Part shown: positions 26,029 to 36,540 of the stretch, piece after piece
Position numbering within the stretch: position 1 is the first letter of the stretch
Layout of the letters: each line of letters starts with the position of its first letter
Assembly: GCA_903900845.1 (NCBI GenBank)
Contig: CAIUOU010000167.1
Coordinates: forward strand, 33,822-97,821
Length of the DNA stretch: 64,000 bases
From: an uncultured Opitutia bacterium
GTDB taxonomy: Bacteria > Verrucomicrobiota > Verrucomicrobiia > Opitutales > Opitutaceae
Direction of reading: 5' to 3'
The notes under the pieces: generated by a model
Database searches by the model: none
Seen by the model: the letters and a program-made list of their open reading frames with translations, nothing else
What the model was told of the DNA's origin: nothing
Made by a program: the position numbers and the translations under genes

Positions 26029-27279
26029 CTACTCGTAACGGAGAGCGTCGACCGGATCGAGGCGGGAGGCTCCGAGCGCCGGGGCGAAACCGGAGATGAT
26101 ACCGGTGAGGATCGAGACCACCATGCTCACCAGCATGAGGCTGCTGGAGAACTCGACCGGAAGCTCCGGGAGGGCGCCGCTGATGCCGAGGCAGGTCACA
26201 TAGGTGATGGCCAGACCGACGGCACCGCCGATCAGGCAGATGGAGACGGCCTCGATCAGAAACTGCAGCAGGATGGTGCGACGCCGCGCCCCGAGCGCCT
26301 TGCGCGTGCCGATCTCCTTCGTGCGTTCCTTCACGCTCACGAAGGTGATGTTCATGATCCCGATCGCGCCCACGAAGAGCGATAAACCGGTGATGAAGAG
26401 CCCCGCCACAGCGATGCCGGTCTTGACCGGGTCGAGCTGCTCCTTGAAAGCCTGCTGCTGGTTGATCGAGAAATTGTCTCGCTCGGCGGGGAGCTGCCCC
26501 CGCACGCGGCGCATGGCGCCGGTCAGCTCCTCCTCCGCCTCCATCAGTCGCGTCTTGTCGGTGACCTTCACCCGCAGCTGCAGGTCCATGCGGTTGCCCC
26601 AGAGCTTCCGCATGGCGTTCAGCGGAAGGATGATCTGGTTGTCGAAGCTGAACAGGCCGAGAAACTCGCCCTGCTTCGCCAGCACCCCCACCACGGAGAA
26701 CTGCTGGCCGCGGATGTCGACCGACTGCCCCAGGGAGGGCCGCCCGGGGAACAGGTTCTCGGCCACGGCGGAGCCTAGGACGCACACCGGACGCCCGGCG
26801 TTGGCCTCGAAATCGGTGAACAAACGTCCGTCCGCCACCTCGGCCGTGACGATCCGCGAGTAGTCGGCGTTCGTGCCGAAGAGCATGATGCCGCCGAGCT
26901 TCACGTCGCCGGCCTTGACGCTGGAGCCCCGGGCGCCGACGGGCACCGCCACCTCGAGGAGGGAATTGGGCGTCGCCTCGAAGATGCGGTTCAGCCGCTC
27001 CGCGTGCTCCACCTGGATGGCGGGCCGGTTCACGTAATTCCACCAGTCGGGCACGCGGCGCCACGGCCACCGCTGCACGTAGAGCACGTCGTCACCCAAA
27101 AGGGCGAGGCTACGGTTGAAGCCGATGTCGATCCCGTTGATCGCGGTCCCCATGAGGGTCACGGCGACGATGCCGATGATGACGCCCAGCGCGGTCAGCA
27201 CCGACCGCATCGCGTTGGCCCGGATCTGGCTGAAGGCGATGCGGAAGGACTCGGTGAACTCGTAGATCGCGCGGGTCAC
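26029..27279 (-). CDS. MacB-type ABC transporter permease (second copy)
   Basis: 416 residues with the same layout as its downstream neighbour: transmembrane helix at about 18-40, MacB_PCD periplasmic domain (45-270), three C-terminal helices and the ending LGASRLDPVDALRYE. The coupling loop is VKERTKEIGTRKALGARR. It starts 3 bp after the ATPase stop, which argues for translational coupling. Two different permeases suggest a heterodimer rather than the MacB homodimer. Confidence 0.9.
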   Translation of the reverse strand: MTRAIYEFTESFRIAFSQIRANAMRSVLTALGVIIGIVAVTLMGTAINGIDIGFNRSLALLGDDVLYVQRWPWRRVPDWWNYVNRPAIQVEHAERLNRIFEATPNSLLEVAVPVGARGSSVKAGDVKLGGIMLFGTNADYSRIVTAEVADGRLFTDFEANAGRPVCVLGSAVAENLFPGRPSLGQSVDIRGQQFSVVGVLAKQGEFLGLFSFDNQIILPLNAMRKLWGNRMDLQLRVKVTDKTRLMEAEEELTGAMRRVRGQLPAERDNFSINQQQAFKEQLDPVKTGIAVAGLFITGLSLFVGAIGIMNITFVSVKERTKEIGTRKALGARRRTILLQFLIEAVSICLIGGAVGLAITYVTCLGISGALPELPVEFSSSLMLVSMVVSILTGIISGFAPALGASRLDPVDALRYE

Positions 27280-27281
27280 GC

Positions 27282-28016
<735 letters not shown>

Positions 28017-28068
28017 GGGCGGAAGGGGTAGGTTTCCGGAAAGAGACGCCGGCCAGGAAGGGCCGGCT

Positions 28069-29484
28069 TCAGCGCTTTTCGCCCTCCTTGGCCGGCTTGG
28101 CGATCGTGACGGCCATGCCTTCTTTCAGCTGCCGGCTGATCGCCGCGTAGCTGCCGGCGACCACCACATCGCCGGGCTTAACCCCGGACTTCACCTCGAT
28201 GTGGGTGGTGTCGGCGATGCCGACCTCGACGCTCTGCTGGCGCACCTTGTCGCCCGTCTTGATGAAAACGACCTTGGAGAGAACCTCTCGCGTGCGGCGC
28301 GCCTCTCGCTTCTCCGCCGCGGCGTCCAGGCTGCCGCCAGATTTGTTCTCGGCATCCTTGGCGGCCTTCTTCTGCAGCTCCTCGGTCGTGAGGCCGCCGG
28401 TCGCCCGCACGGTCACGCTCTGGATAGGCACGGCGACCACATTCTCGACCGTCTGCGTCTCGATGTCGGCCGTGGCGCTCATGCCGGGCCGCAGCTGCAC
28501 TCCGGGGTCGTTGACGCGGATCTTGACGAGGAAATTGGTCACGTCGTCGGACATCGCCGCGAGCTGGGAGGCCGCGCCGCCGCCCTGGGCCGAAGAGCTG
28601 ATTTCAGAAACGGTGCCGCTGAATTTGCGCGTGGGATAGGCGTCGATCGAGATGACGGTGCGATCCCCCACCTTCACGTTCACGATGTCGTTCTCGTTGA
28701 CGCGCACGCGGAGCTCCATCGCGACGAGGTTGGCCACGCGCATGATCTCCGTGCCGGCGAAGGAACCCGTGCCCACCACCCGTTCACCGACCTCGCTGTT
28801 CTGGGAGCTGATCGTGCCGTCCATCGGCGAGTAGATGACGGTCTTGGAGAGTTGATCGCGCGCCTGGCTGAGCGAGCCCTCGGTGCGCTTGATCTGCGCC
28901 AGAGCGTTCTCGTAGGTGGCCTGGGCGACCTCGAGCGCGGTGCGGGAGGCCGTGAAATCGGAGTCGGAGATCAACCTCTTGCCGAAGAGATCCTCGGCGC
29001 GCTTAAAATCCTCCTGAGCCTTGGCCATCTGCGCGCGGGCCTGGACGGAGGACGCCTTGGCGGCGACCAGATTGGCGTCCTGCTGATCGACCTGGGCCTG
29101 GTAGATGTCCGGCTTAATGCGGACGAGCAGATCGCCCTTGCGGACCTTGGACCCCTCGGGAAACGGCATCTCGATGATTTCACCGGCAGCCTCCGTGGAG
29201 ATCTTCACCTCGACCTCCGGCTGGATCTTCCCGCTGGCCGTGACGATCTGGGTGATGGTCTTGAGCACGGCCACGTCGGTGGTGACCGCGACCGGCTTGG
29301 TGGAGCCCTTGGAACGATAGTAGGCGGCTGTCCCCCCGCCGCCCAAGAGGAGTAACCCTGCCAGAAAGTACCACGCGACGCGCGACTTACGAGGGGCGGG
29401 ATCGGAGGGAGCGGAAGTGCCCGCATGTGCCCCGGGGGGCGGACTGGAAGTGGCTTTGGAGTGCAAGGTCAGCGAGGCGTGCAT
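28069..29484 (-). CDS. Periplasmic adaptor (membrane-fusion protein, MacA/RND type)
   Basis: 471 residues: cytosolic lead (1-35), membrane anchor (36-55, [15 protein letters not shown]), a first lipoyl half (72-110), a long coiled-coil hairpin (about 115-205), second lipoyl half with [18 protein letters not shown], beta-barrel and membrane-proximal domains (to 455). It connects the ABC exporter to an outer-membrane channel. A charged insertion ([20 protein letters not shown], about 358-400) is unusual in the membrane-proximal part. It is the first gene of the operon, 52 bp before the ATPase. Confidence 0.9.
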   Translation of the reverse strand: MHASLTLHSKATSSPPPGAHAGTSAPSDPAPRKSRVAWYFLAGLLLLGGGGTAAYYRSKGSTKPVAVTTDVAVLKTITQIVTASGKIQPEVEVKISTEAAGEIIEMPFPEGSKVRKGDLLVRIKPDIYQAQVDQQDANLVAAKASSVQARAQMAKAQEDFKRAEDLFGKRLISDSDFTASRTALEVAQATYENALAQIKRTEGSLSQARDQLSKTVIYSPMDGTISSQNSEVGERVVGTGSFAGTEIMRVANLVAMELRVRVNENDIVNVKVGDRTVISIDAYPTRKFSGTVSEISSSAQGGGAASQLAAMSDDVTNFLVKIRVNDPGVQLRPGMSATADIETQTVENVVAVPIQSVTVRATGGLTTEELQKKAAKDAENKSGGSLDAAAEKREARRTREVLSKVVFIKTGDKVRQQSVEVGIADTTHIEVKSGVKPGDVVVAGSYAAISRQLKEGMAVTIAKPAKEGEKR

Positions 29485-29522
29485 CAGACGGAGGCGGACT
29501 TGGGAGGGGCGGAAGGAGCGAA

Positions 29523-29542
29523 GTTTGCCCGAAAGGGCAAAC
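29523..29542. other. Perfect 8-bp hairpin with GAAA/TTTC loop
   Basis: GTTTGCCC and GGGCAAAC flank a 4-nt loop between greA (stop 29621) and the adaptor gene (start 29484). There is no T-run on either side, so it is only a weak terminator candidate for greA or a leader structure of the exporter operon. Confidence 0.35.
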
Positions 29543-29620
29543 CTGCCGCCTAAAACCCTTACGGTGGCGAAAAGTCGCAGCTACTCGCCGCAGCCGGGTA
29601 CGGCCACCGGAGACGGGAGC

Positions 29621-31468
29621 TCAACCCGCCTGATCGGCGAACCGGGCGATTTTCACCACCGAGTATTCTTCCTCAGCCGCGCCGGTCTTCACCCGCACCG
29701 CGTCGCCCGCCTTCCGGCCGAGCAGGGCGGCGCCCAGCGCGGTCTTGTACGAGATGATGTGGCGATCGGGATCACCGTCCCAAGCCCCGAGGATGGTGTA
29801 GGTGGTGGAGGTTCCAGAGGTCGCGTTGCGCACGTCGACGACGGTACCGACGCCGACCTGATCGGTGGATGCGTCCTTGAAGTCGGTCACACGGGCCCGG
29901 GCGAGATCGCGCTCCAGCTGGGCCTTCTGCGCCATGAGCACGCTCTGGTCCTGCTTGGCCATCTTGAACTCCGAGTTCTCGCGCAGGTCGCCGTGCTCGC
30001 GCGCGGCGGCGATCGCCTTGGAGTTCTCCGGAATCTTCTTGGAGACGATCGTCTCGTACTCCTCACGCTTGCGGTCGTAGCTGCCGCGCGAAACAAGCAG
30101 CTGCTCTTCGCGACCCTCGGCCTCCGCCGCCACCAGCGACTGGATGGTGGGGAAGATCTTGATGAAGCGCGCGAGCAGCGACTTCTTGGTCAGCTCCTCG
30201 AAGCCCTGATTGAGCATCAGCGCGTTCGCGAGGTCGCGCGCGGTCTCCGGGTCGGCCGTCGACAACAGGTCGGAAATGAGGTCGGTGTCCTCGCTCAGGA
30301 TATCCGCCAGCGGGATGCGGCGCGCGCTGGAGGTCTGCAACGCCTCGTAATCGATGGCGAAGAAGATGGCCCCCAACAGACGGGGCGAGATGAGGTCGTT
30401 GAGCAGCTTGGCAAACTTCTTCGAGTGGCGGTTCTTGACGATCCAGAGCAGCACCGGCGCGCGCAGGTTTTGCTCGGTCTGCCAGCGGCGCAGGGTCTTG
30501 GCGAGTTCCTCGGCGTGGCCCTGCTCGATGAGGAAGTTGATGCACTCGGTGGTGAACTTGCCCTGCGACACCTTCAAGAGGGAGAACAGGATGTCGCTGC
30601 TTTCGACCGGGTGGGTCGCGTGGATGAGTTCGAGGAACCGCGACTGGAACTGGACCGGGATCTTCTCCGCGATGCCCGGGAGATCACGGATGTTAGCGAT
30701 GATCGCTCCCTGCGCGGGCTCAAAGGCGGCTTCCTGCCCGAGCGCGCGGGCGAGATCGTCGCGAACCGCGGCTCCGTAGAGGCGCTCGGCCGCGTCCAGC
30801 TGGTTGGAGTCCCGGACCACCTCGGCCAAGCCCTGGAGGACCTGCGAGAGATCAGCCTTGGCCTCCTTGTGGACACCGGCGGCCATGAGGTCCTCGGCGA
30901 GCTTGATCCGACGGCGCGCCGAACGCGTGGAAAGGAACTGCTCGAGGATCTCATCCTCGGCGGACACCGGGGTCTCGCGCAGGATATAACACTCGGTCTT
31001 TTTGGCTGGAACGGAGATACGGGGATCCTTCGCCACCGCCTTCTTCGCGCCGGACCACCATTTCTTGAAACGCTCCTCACCGAGAACCTCAGCGAGCATC
31101 AGCTCGATCTCGATCGCGGTCGCGGCGTTGTTCGGGTAGGCCTGCAGCGCGTCCACCACCAGCTGGGCGGGGTTGTCGGCGATCAGGGCCTCGATGGCCT
31201 TGGTATCGGTCTCTTTGCGGACCCGCAGATCCTTGGGGGACAGGACGTCCATCGTGCCGATGCAGAAGGCCGGGTCCATCGGATGGCTCTTCTTGCCCTT
31301 GAAATCTATGATCAGCTTCTGGGCGGCCTCGTCGTACTTCTTGATCTGCCCGAAGCCCCAGCTCCGATGCACCACATACGCACCCGGTTCCATGGCCTCG
31401 AGCTTGGCCTTGGAGGCCTTGAGCGAGGGCGACTTGGCAATGAGCGCGGAAAGGGCTTCGGAATTCAT
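29621..31468 (-). CDS. greA: Long GreA/GreB-family transcript cleavage factor
   Basis: 615 residues, four times the length of E. coli GreA. The last ~170 residues are a full GreA: coiled-coil with the acidic tip REHGDLRENSEF (Asp494, Glu497, the residues that hold the catalytic Mg in RNA polymerase), then the FKBP-like C-terminal domain. The N-terminal part begins with GAYVVHRSWGFGQIKKYD (29-46), similar to CarD/RapA-type Tudor-like modules, then a long helical repeat region (about 90-440). Chlamydial GreA has the same long form. It rescues backtracked RNA polymerase. I chose the ATG at 31468; 36 upstream residues in frame look non-coding. Confidence 0.88.
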   Translation of the reverse strand: MNSEALSALIAKSPSLKASKAKLEAMEPGAYVVHRSWGFGQIKKYDEAAQKLIIDFKGKKSHPMDPAFCIGTMDVLSPKDLRVRKETDTKAIEALIADNPAQLVVDALQAYPNNAATAIEIELMLAEVLGEERFKKWWSGAKKAVAKDPRISVPAKKTECYILRETPVSAEDEILEQFLSTRSARRRIKLAEDLMAAGVHKEAKADLSQVLQGLAEVVRDSNQLDAAERLYGAAVRDDLARALGQEAAFEPAQGAIIANIRDLPGIAEKIPVQFQSRFLELIHATHPVESSDILFSLLKVSQGKFTTECINFLIEQGHAEELAKTLRRWQTEQNLRAPVLLWIVKNRHSKKFAKLLNDLISPRLLGAIFFAIDYEALQTSSARRIPLADILSEDTDLISDLLSTADPETARDLANALMLNQGFEELTKKSLLARFIKIFPTIQSLVAAEAEGREEQLLVSRGSYDRKREEYETIVSKKIPENSKAIAAAREHGDLRENSEFKMAKQDQSVLMAQKAQLERDLARARVTDFKDASTDQVGVGTVVDVRNATSGTSTTYTILGAWDGDPDRHIISYKTALGAALLGRKAGDAVRVKTGAAEEEYSVVKIARFADQAG

Positions 31469-31574
31469 GGTTGCGTGATCGAGATCCTGAACGGGACAGT
31501 TGAGCGGACATTCCTTTCCGTTGTCAAACTGAGGTTCGGGGAGTGCTCCCGCGGACCTGTCCGCCTCCTTTTTC

Positions 31575-32918
31575 ATGCCATCCCCCGTAACCGCCGCCCT
31601 TCAGACTCCTCCCACGCCATGGCTCGTCGCCGCGCGTCTCGTGGCCCGCTGGCTGGAGCGGAGGGAACGGCTGGATGTGCTGCTCGACGAATTGCCCGGC
31701 ACCCTCGCCGGCACTGAGCGCGCCCGCTGCCAGCATCTGGTGATCGGCGTTGTCAGGCACTTCGGCCGCATCGACGCCGCACTGGGCCGGCTGGTGGCGC
31801 ACCCGCCGCGCTTCGCGACGCGCGCGGTGCTCTTCATCGCGGGTTTCGAGCTGATTGAGGCCGCGGCGGACAACGACAGCGGAAGAGTCCCTCGCATCGT
31901 CCATCACGCGGTGGAGCAAACCAAGGCGCTGACCAGTCCGGCCGAGGCGCGGCTGGTGAACGCCGTGGTGCGCCGGCTGGCGGAGCCGATGGGGCGGCCG
32001 GCACCGGTTTTGAACGCGGACCCCGCGGAGCTTGGCGAGTATTTCTCGCATCCCGCCTGGCTGGTGCGCTCGTGGCTGGCGCAGTTCGGGCCCGCCGGCA
32101 CCCGGGCGCTGCTGGAATGGAACCAGCAACCTGCGCCGGTTTACGCCCGCTGGCGCCCGGGAACGGGAGCGGAGCCGCCCCCCGCCCCGCTCAAACCGTC
32201 GAAGTGGCCCGGTTTCCTTGAGGTCCCCGCGGGCAGTTGGTCGGTTGTGGAGCCACTCCTCCGCGCGGGTAAACTCTACCTGCAGGATCCGGCGACCCGC
32301 CTGCCGGTGGAGGTGCTGGCGCCCACCGCTGGTGAGTCCGTGCTCGACCTTTGCGCGGCACCGGGCGGCAAGAGCCTTCTCATCGCCGACGCGATGACCG
32401 CCGGCGCCGCTCCCGGGACAAAGCCGACCGGCAACCTGGTGGCGGTTGATCAACCCGGCCCGCGCGTCGACCGGCTGAAGGAAAACCTCTCCCGGGCCGG
32501 GGGCCTGGAGGTGGCGCTGGTCCAGGCCGACGTTCTCGCGCCGGGCTTCGCGACCGTGCTGCGCGAGCACCGCCTGCCGGTCGTTTACGACGCCGTGCTC
32601 CTAGATGTCCCCTGCTCCAATACGGGAGTGATGCGCCACCGCGTGGACGTGAAGTGGCGCCTCCAGGCAGGCGACTTCCGCAAACACCCGGAGCAGCAGC
32701 TCTCCCTTCTGCACGCCGCCGCGCGGCTAGTCGCACCGGGCGGGCGTCTCGTCTACTCCACCTGCAGCATCGACGCCGAGGAGAATGAGCAGGTGGTGCG
32801 CGCGTTCAAGGCCGGCAAAGCAGGCGGCCCTTTCACCCTCGAGCGTTCCGTGCTCAGCCAGCCGTGGGTCGCGGGACACGACGGCGGCGGGGCCTTCCTG
32901 CTCCGCCGCTCGGCCTGA
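31575..32918 (+). CDS. RsmB/NOP-family RNA (cytosine-5) methyltransferase
   Basis: 447 residues: an NusB-like N-terminal helical domain (about 15-130) and a Rossmann methyltransferase domain (about 245-445). SAM motif: VLDLCAAPGGKSLLIA; catalytic cysteines Cys347 in DVPCSNTGV and Cys397 in YSTCSIDAEEN. This architecture fits RsmB, which makes m5C967 in 16S rRNA; the target here is inferred. It is divergent from greA with 106 bp between the starts. Confidence 0.9.
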   Translation: MPSPVTAALQTPPTPWLVAARLVARWLERRERLDVLLDELPGTLAGTERARCQHLVIGVVRHFGRIDAALGRLVAHPPRFATRAVLFIAGFELIEAAADNDSGRVPRIVHHAVEQTKALTSPAEARLVNAVVRRLAEPMGRPAPVLNADPAELGEYFSHPAWLVRSWLAQFGPAGTRALLEWNQQPAPVYARWRPGTGAEPPPAPLKPSKWPGFLEVPAGSWSVVEPLLRAGKLYLQDPATRLPVEVLAPTAGESVLDLCAAPGGKSLLIADAMTAGAAPGTKPTGNLVAVDQPGPRVDRLKENLSRAGGLEVALVQADVLAPGFATVLREHRLPVVYDAVLLDVPCSNTGVMRHRVDVKWRLQAGDFRKHPEQQLSLLHAAARLVAPGGRLVYSTCSIDAEENEQVVRAFKAGKAGGPFTLERSVLSQPWVAGHDGGGAFLLRRSA

Positions 32919-32995
32919 GGCGCGCGGGCAAGGGACGCGCAGTCAACCGCAAGCGCCGCGTGGCGGCGGGTGGCGGAACGGGGTATTTTCCCCGC

Positions 32996-33457
32996 ATGAA
33001 AACAATCCTCGCCCCGGTTGATTTCTCCAGCGCCACCGAGGCGGTGGTCGAGGAAGCGGCGAACCTGGCCCGCGCGATGGAGGGCAAGGTCGTGCTCCTG
33101 ACGGTTCTCCAGCCCCCCGCGATCACCAACGAGTACTCGGCGCTGGTGGACAACCTCGCCGAGATCATGGCCGCCGGCGAAAAGAACGCCGCTCGCCGCC
33201 TCGCCGAGCTGGAGTCGACGCTCAAGGCCGCGCAGGTGCCCGCGGAAACGATGCAGCTCAACGGCCCCCCGATCCGGCTCATCGTCGAGCAGGCGAAGGA
33301 CCTTGGCGCGCATTACATCGTGATGGGCTCGCACGGCCACACCGCCCTCTACGATCTCCTCGTCGGCAGCACGACGCACGGCGTCCTGATGCGCGCCGGC
33401 TGCCCGGTCGTCATCACGCCCGGCCCCAAGGCCGTCGTGAAGGGCGCCGGAAAATAA
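32996..33457 (+). CDS. Universal stress protein
   Basis: 153 residues of the UspA fold. It begins MKTILAPVDFSSATEAVVEEA and carries the nucleotide-binding glycine motif GSHGHTALYDLLVGSTTHGVL (about 115-135; G-2x-G-9x-G(S/T)), which points to an ATP-binding Usp. The start was fixed by the family N-terminus. It lies 77 bp after the RsmB-type gene and is followed by a strong terminator. Confidence 0.92.
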   Translation: MKTILAPVDFSSATEAVVEEAANLARAMEGKVVLLTVLQPPAITNEYSALVDNLAEIMAAGEKNAARRLAELESTLKAAQVPAETMQLNGPPIRLIVEQAKDLGAHYIVMGSHGHTALYDLLVGSTTHGVLMRAGCPVVITPGPKAVVKGAGK

Positions 33458-33479
33458 CTTGTTGGGTATGTGGGAACAC

Positions 33480-33508
33480 GGGCGCGGGCGTGGGGCCCGC
33501 GCCCTTTT
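33480..33508 (+). terminator. Intrinsic terminator after the universal stress gene
   Basis: A perfect 10-bp stem (GGGCGCGGGC, 5-nt loop, GCCCGCGCCC) is followed by TTTT, 22 bp past the stop at 33457. It also separates this gene from the convergent TonB receptor. Confidence 0.85.
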
Positions 33509-33522
33509 CCGCGTCCGCCGGC

Positions 33523-36450
33523 TCAGAAGCGGCCGTTCAAGCCGAAGGTGAGGGCCGGGGCGTTGATGATCCGACGCTGGATGCGGTCGGGCGTTGCGAA
33601 GTAGGTCTCCTGCGGGGCGTTGGTGAGGTTGCTCGCGTCGCAGAAGATAGAAACCGTCGGCCGCCATTGCCAGGCGACGCCCGCGTTGAGCAAGGTGCGC
33701 GACCCACGGTAGATGTTGCGGTGCGCGAGCGCGCTGGGAGTGACGAGATAGTCCCCGGTGTAATTGAGGAGCACGTTGGCGCGGAAGCGGCCCGCGGTGT
33801 ACGTGAGCCCGGCGTTGCCCGTCCGCGGGATAAAGTTCTGCACCTCTTTGTTGGAACGCTGCGCCGCGCCACCGAAGTTGCCCTCGGTTTCGAGCACGGT
33901 GAGGTTGGCCGAGGCGCTGAGCCCGCGGAAGATCGCGGGCAGGAACGTGAGTTGCTGGCGGTAATCCAGCTCCCAGCCCCGCACCTCCGCGGTGCCGGCA
34001 TTGGCGGAACTGAGAAGCATGAAGCCGGCGTAGCTGCCATCGAAACCGTTGTCGGGCCCCGCGCCCACCGTGCCGATGTTGGTCGTCACGATGTAGTCGC
34101 GGATGTCCTTGCGGAAGTACCCGAAGGAGAGCACGCCCGCAGCCGGAAAGTAGTACTGGAGGGAAAGATCCACGTTGCGCGCGTACTGCGGCCCGAGCGC
34201 GGGATTGGGAATCGTCACGGTCTGAGTGGTCGCGTTGTCCGTGATCGAGGCCGAGGGCACCAGGTTCGTCACCGGCGGGCGACCGAACGAGGTGGACCAG
34301 CTGCCTTGAGCTCGAAGGTTGGGCGTGAAGTTCCAGGTGAGGTGGATGCTGGGGAACGGGCGGGTGTAAGAGCCCGCATTCCTCACCGGGTGATCCCAGT
34401 CATGACGCGCCCGGGCGACCGGATCGGGGATCTGCGCCGCGGTGGCGGGGCGCACCCGCACATAGCCGAAACCGGAGACCTCGGTCCTCTCGGCGCGCAC
34501 CCCGCCCAGCACGCCGAGGGGCCCCGCGCGGAACTGGCCCTGCGCGTAACCGGCAGCGACCTTCTCGGTCGCATCCCGCGTGGTGCTGAAGGCATCTGCC
34601 GTGCGGAAGTAGAGGTCCTCGCTCCAGAGCGCGGGGTTGCCGGTGTTCTCATAAGCCGCGTGGGGATCGACGAACGGCAGGCGGCGTCCGTCCCCCGAGC
34701 GGAAGGCGTAAACATCCGGGAAAGTGGCGGCCATGGCCGGCGCCGAGGCCAGATACGACCACTGCCGCCGGCGACCGGTCTCCGCCATCTTCTGGTGGCG
34801 GAAATACACGCCCGTCTTGAGCGTCGCCGGCGTGACAACGGGCAGCCGCCACGCCGCGTTCAACCGCGCGTTGAGGACGTCGACGTCGCGGCCGTCGTTC
34901 CGGGTGGTGAGGGAGACGGCCGAACGGTAGCTGGCGATGTCAAAGAGGCTCGGCCCGGCCGTCTGCGTGAAACCCGGATTGGCGCGATCGGAGACGTCGA
35001 CGGTCCAGCCGACGTTGACCGCCCGCATCACGAGATTGCCGCCAGGCTCGTGGGCGAGGTTGTTGTGCGTGCGGCTGTAGCTCGCGTCGTAGTCGATGGT
35101 CCAGCGGTCAAACGTGTGCTCCGCGGCGAGACTCACGAGGCGGGTGCGGTTCAGGAAGCGACGCAGGAAGGTGTTGAGCTCGAAACTGGAACCGGCGACC
35201 GGGCGCACCTCGGTGCGGGTGTCGGTGTACCCGGGCACGACGGCCCCGGTTCCGCCCGGGACTCCGTTCACCAAGGCGGCCACCGTCTGGTTGGAAAACG
35301 CCCGCGTGGTGTAGAGCTGGTCGGTCTTCTCGAAGGCGTCGTTGTAGATGGTGTTGAGGGTGACGCGGGTGCGCTCCGACAACCGGTGCTCCGCCTTCAC
35401 GTTCACGCTTTTCTGGGTCCGGTTGTTGTACTGGTTCTGGGTGCGGAAATCCCAGAGATAGAGCGGCCCGGTGGCGCTGTTCTGGTAATCGAACTGCCGT
35501 GAGCCGGGACCGTTCACATTCTCACTGTAGAAGAGGTTCACGGCGACGCCGAGATTGCGCGAGCCGCCCGCCACGTCGAAGACCTCCTGGTAGGCGAAGT
35601 TGTTCAGCGGATGGAGCGGGTGATTCAGGCGCGGCTGGATCTGGTCGAAGAAGGAAGGCGCCCAGCGGGCTCCGAGGCTGTACGCGAAGCGGCGGCGCTC
35701 CTTCATGCCCAGGGTGGAACGGGTCTTGAGGTTGACCGTGCCGCCCAGCGAATCCGCCGTCTGATCCGGGGTGTGGCCCTTGATCACCTCGAGTTGCTCG
35801 AACATCGCGCCGGTGAGGCTGTGCGTCTGGAACTGGCGGTTGAACCCGCCGACGTTCGACATCAGCTGCCCGTCGACATTCACGCGGTTGAGGGTCGAGG
35901 CCGCGCCGCGGATGAAAACGCCGGTGACGTTGCCCTCGTCGTCGAACTGCGAGGCGACACCGGGCAGGCGCACCGCCAGTTCCCCCGCGCTCATGTTGGG
36001 CAGGTTGCCGTAGGCGTCCAAAGCGGCGACGTTCTTCAGGTTGTCCGCATTGCGCTGCGCCGTGAGGGCGAGCGCGTTGCCCTCCCGCTCCCCGGTGACC
36101 CGGAATTCGCCGAGCCGGTAAACCTGAGCGGAGAGATCAAAGTCCTGGGTCACGCGGCCTCCCGCGGCGACCGTCACGCTTCGCCGCTGTTCATCCAGAC
36201 CGAGGTAGGTCACCACCAGCTCGACCGGTCCCGGCGGCAGGCGGTCGATGACATACCGGCCGGTGGCATCGGTCAGCGCAGCGCGTCCCGCGCCGCGGGC
36301 CTCGACCCGCGCGCCCTCGAGCAGGTTGCGGGTGGCGGCGTTGCTGACGGTTCCGGCGACCGTGCCGCCGGACTCCGCGCCGAAGGCGGTGAGGGCCGAC
36401 AGCAAGGCCGGCAAGAGAACCAGGAGGTAACGACGCAGGATGAGGCTCAT
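33523..36450 (-). CDS. TonB-dependent receptor with carboxypeptidase-like N-terminal domain
   Basis: 975 residues. Signal peptide (1-24), a carboxypeptidase-regulatory-like domain (about 28-105, GGTVAGTVSNAATRNLLEGA), a plug domain (about 130-250, NLPNMSAGELAVRLPGVAS and VFIRGAASTLNRVNVDG), and a 22-strand barrel to the C-terminal Phe (NGRF). It imports a large substrate through the outer membrane using TonB energy. Its layout is the SusC/Oar-like type abundant in Opitutaceae; the substrate is unknown and no SusD or glycosidase is adjacent. It is transcribed from its own region 90 bp downstream of ccoI. Confidence 0.9.
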   Translation of the reverse strand: MSLILRRYLLVLLPALLSALTAFGAESGGTVAGTVSNAATRNLLEGARVEARGAGRAALTDATGRYVIDRLPPGPVELVVTYLGLDEQRRSVTVAAGGRVTQDFDLSAQVYRLGEFRVTGEREGNALALTAQRNADNLKNVAALDAYGNLPNMSAGELAVRLPGVASQFDDEGNVTGVFIRGAASTLNRVNVDGQLMSNVGGFNRQFQTHSLTGAMFEQLEVIKGHTPDQTADSLGGTVNLKTRSTLGMKERRRFAYSLGARWAPSFFDQIQPRLNHPLHPLNNFAYQEVFDVAGGSRNLGVAVNLFYSENVNGPGSRQFDYQNSATGPLYLWDFRTQNQYNNRTQKSVNVKAEHRLSERTRVTLNTIYNDAFEKTDQLYTTRAFSNQTVAALVNGVPGGTGAVVPGYTDTRTEVRPVAGSSFELNTFLRRFLNRTRLVSLAAEHTFDRWTIDYDASYSRTHNNLAHEPGGNLVMRAVNVGWTVDVSDRANPGFTQTAGPSLFDIASYRSAVSLTTRNDGRDVDVLNARLNAAWRLPVVTPATLKTGVYFRHQKMAETGRRRQWSYLASAPAMAATFPDVYAFRSGDGRRLPFVDPHAAYENTGNPALWSEDLYFRTADAFSTTRDATEKVAAGYAQGQFRAGPLGVLGGVRAERTEVSGFGYVRVRPATAAQIPDPVARARHDWDHPVRNAGSYTRPFPSIHLTWNFTPNLRAQGSWSTSFGRPPVTNLVPSASITDNATTQTVTIPNPALGPQYARNVDLSLQYYFPAAGVLSFGYFRKDIRDYIVTTNIGTVGAGPDNGFDGSYAGFMLLSSANAGTAEVRGWELDYRQQLTFLPAIFRGLSASANLTVLETEGNFGGAAQRSNKEVQNFIPRTGNAGLTYTAGRFRANVLLNYTGDYLVTPSALAHRNIYRGSRTLLNAGVAWQWRPTVSIFCDASNLTNAPQETYFATPDRIQRRIINAPALTFGLNGRF

Positions 36451-36540
36451 GTGCTTCAGGGGGTAAACGGGGTTGAGACCGACGCGCGTTTTTCTGCGGG
36501 CGGGCTCCGGCGCCCGCCAGCGAAAACCCGCCGCCCGACC

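Noticed and set aside
31469..31574. TTGACA at 31523-31528 (minus) as a greA promoter
   Set aside because: No acceptable -10 box at 16-18 bp spacing.
29417..31717. 766-codon open frame antisense to long greA
   Set aside because: Antisense shadow; greA has intact catalytic motifs on the other strand.
36494..36540. GC-rich hairpin between ccoI and the TonB receptor as a terminator
   Set aside because: The stem GGCGGGC...GCCCGCC has no T-run on the minus strand downstream side, so it is not supported as an intrinsic terminator.
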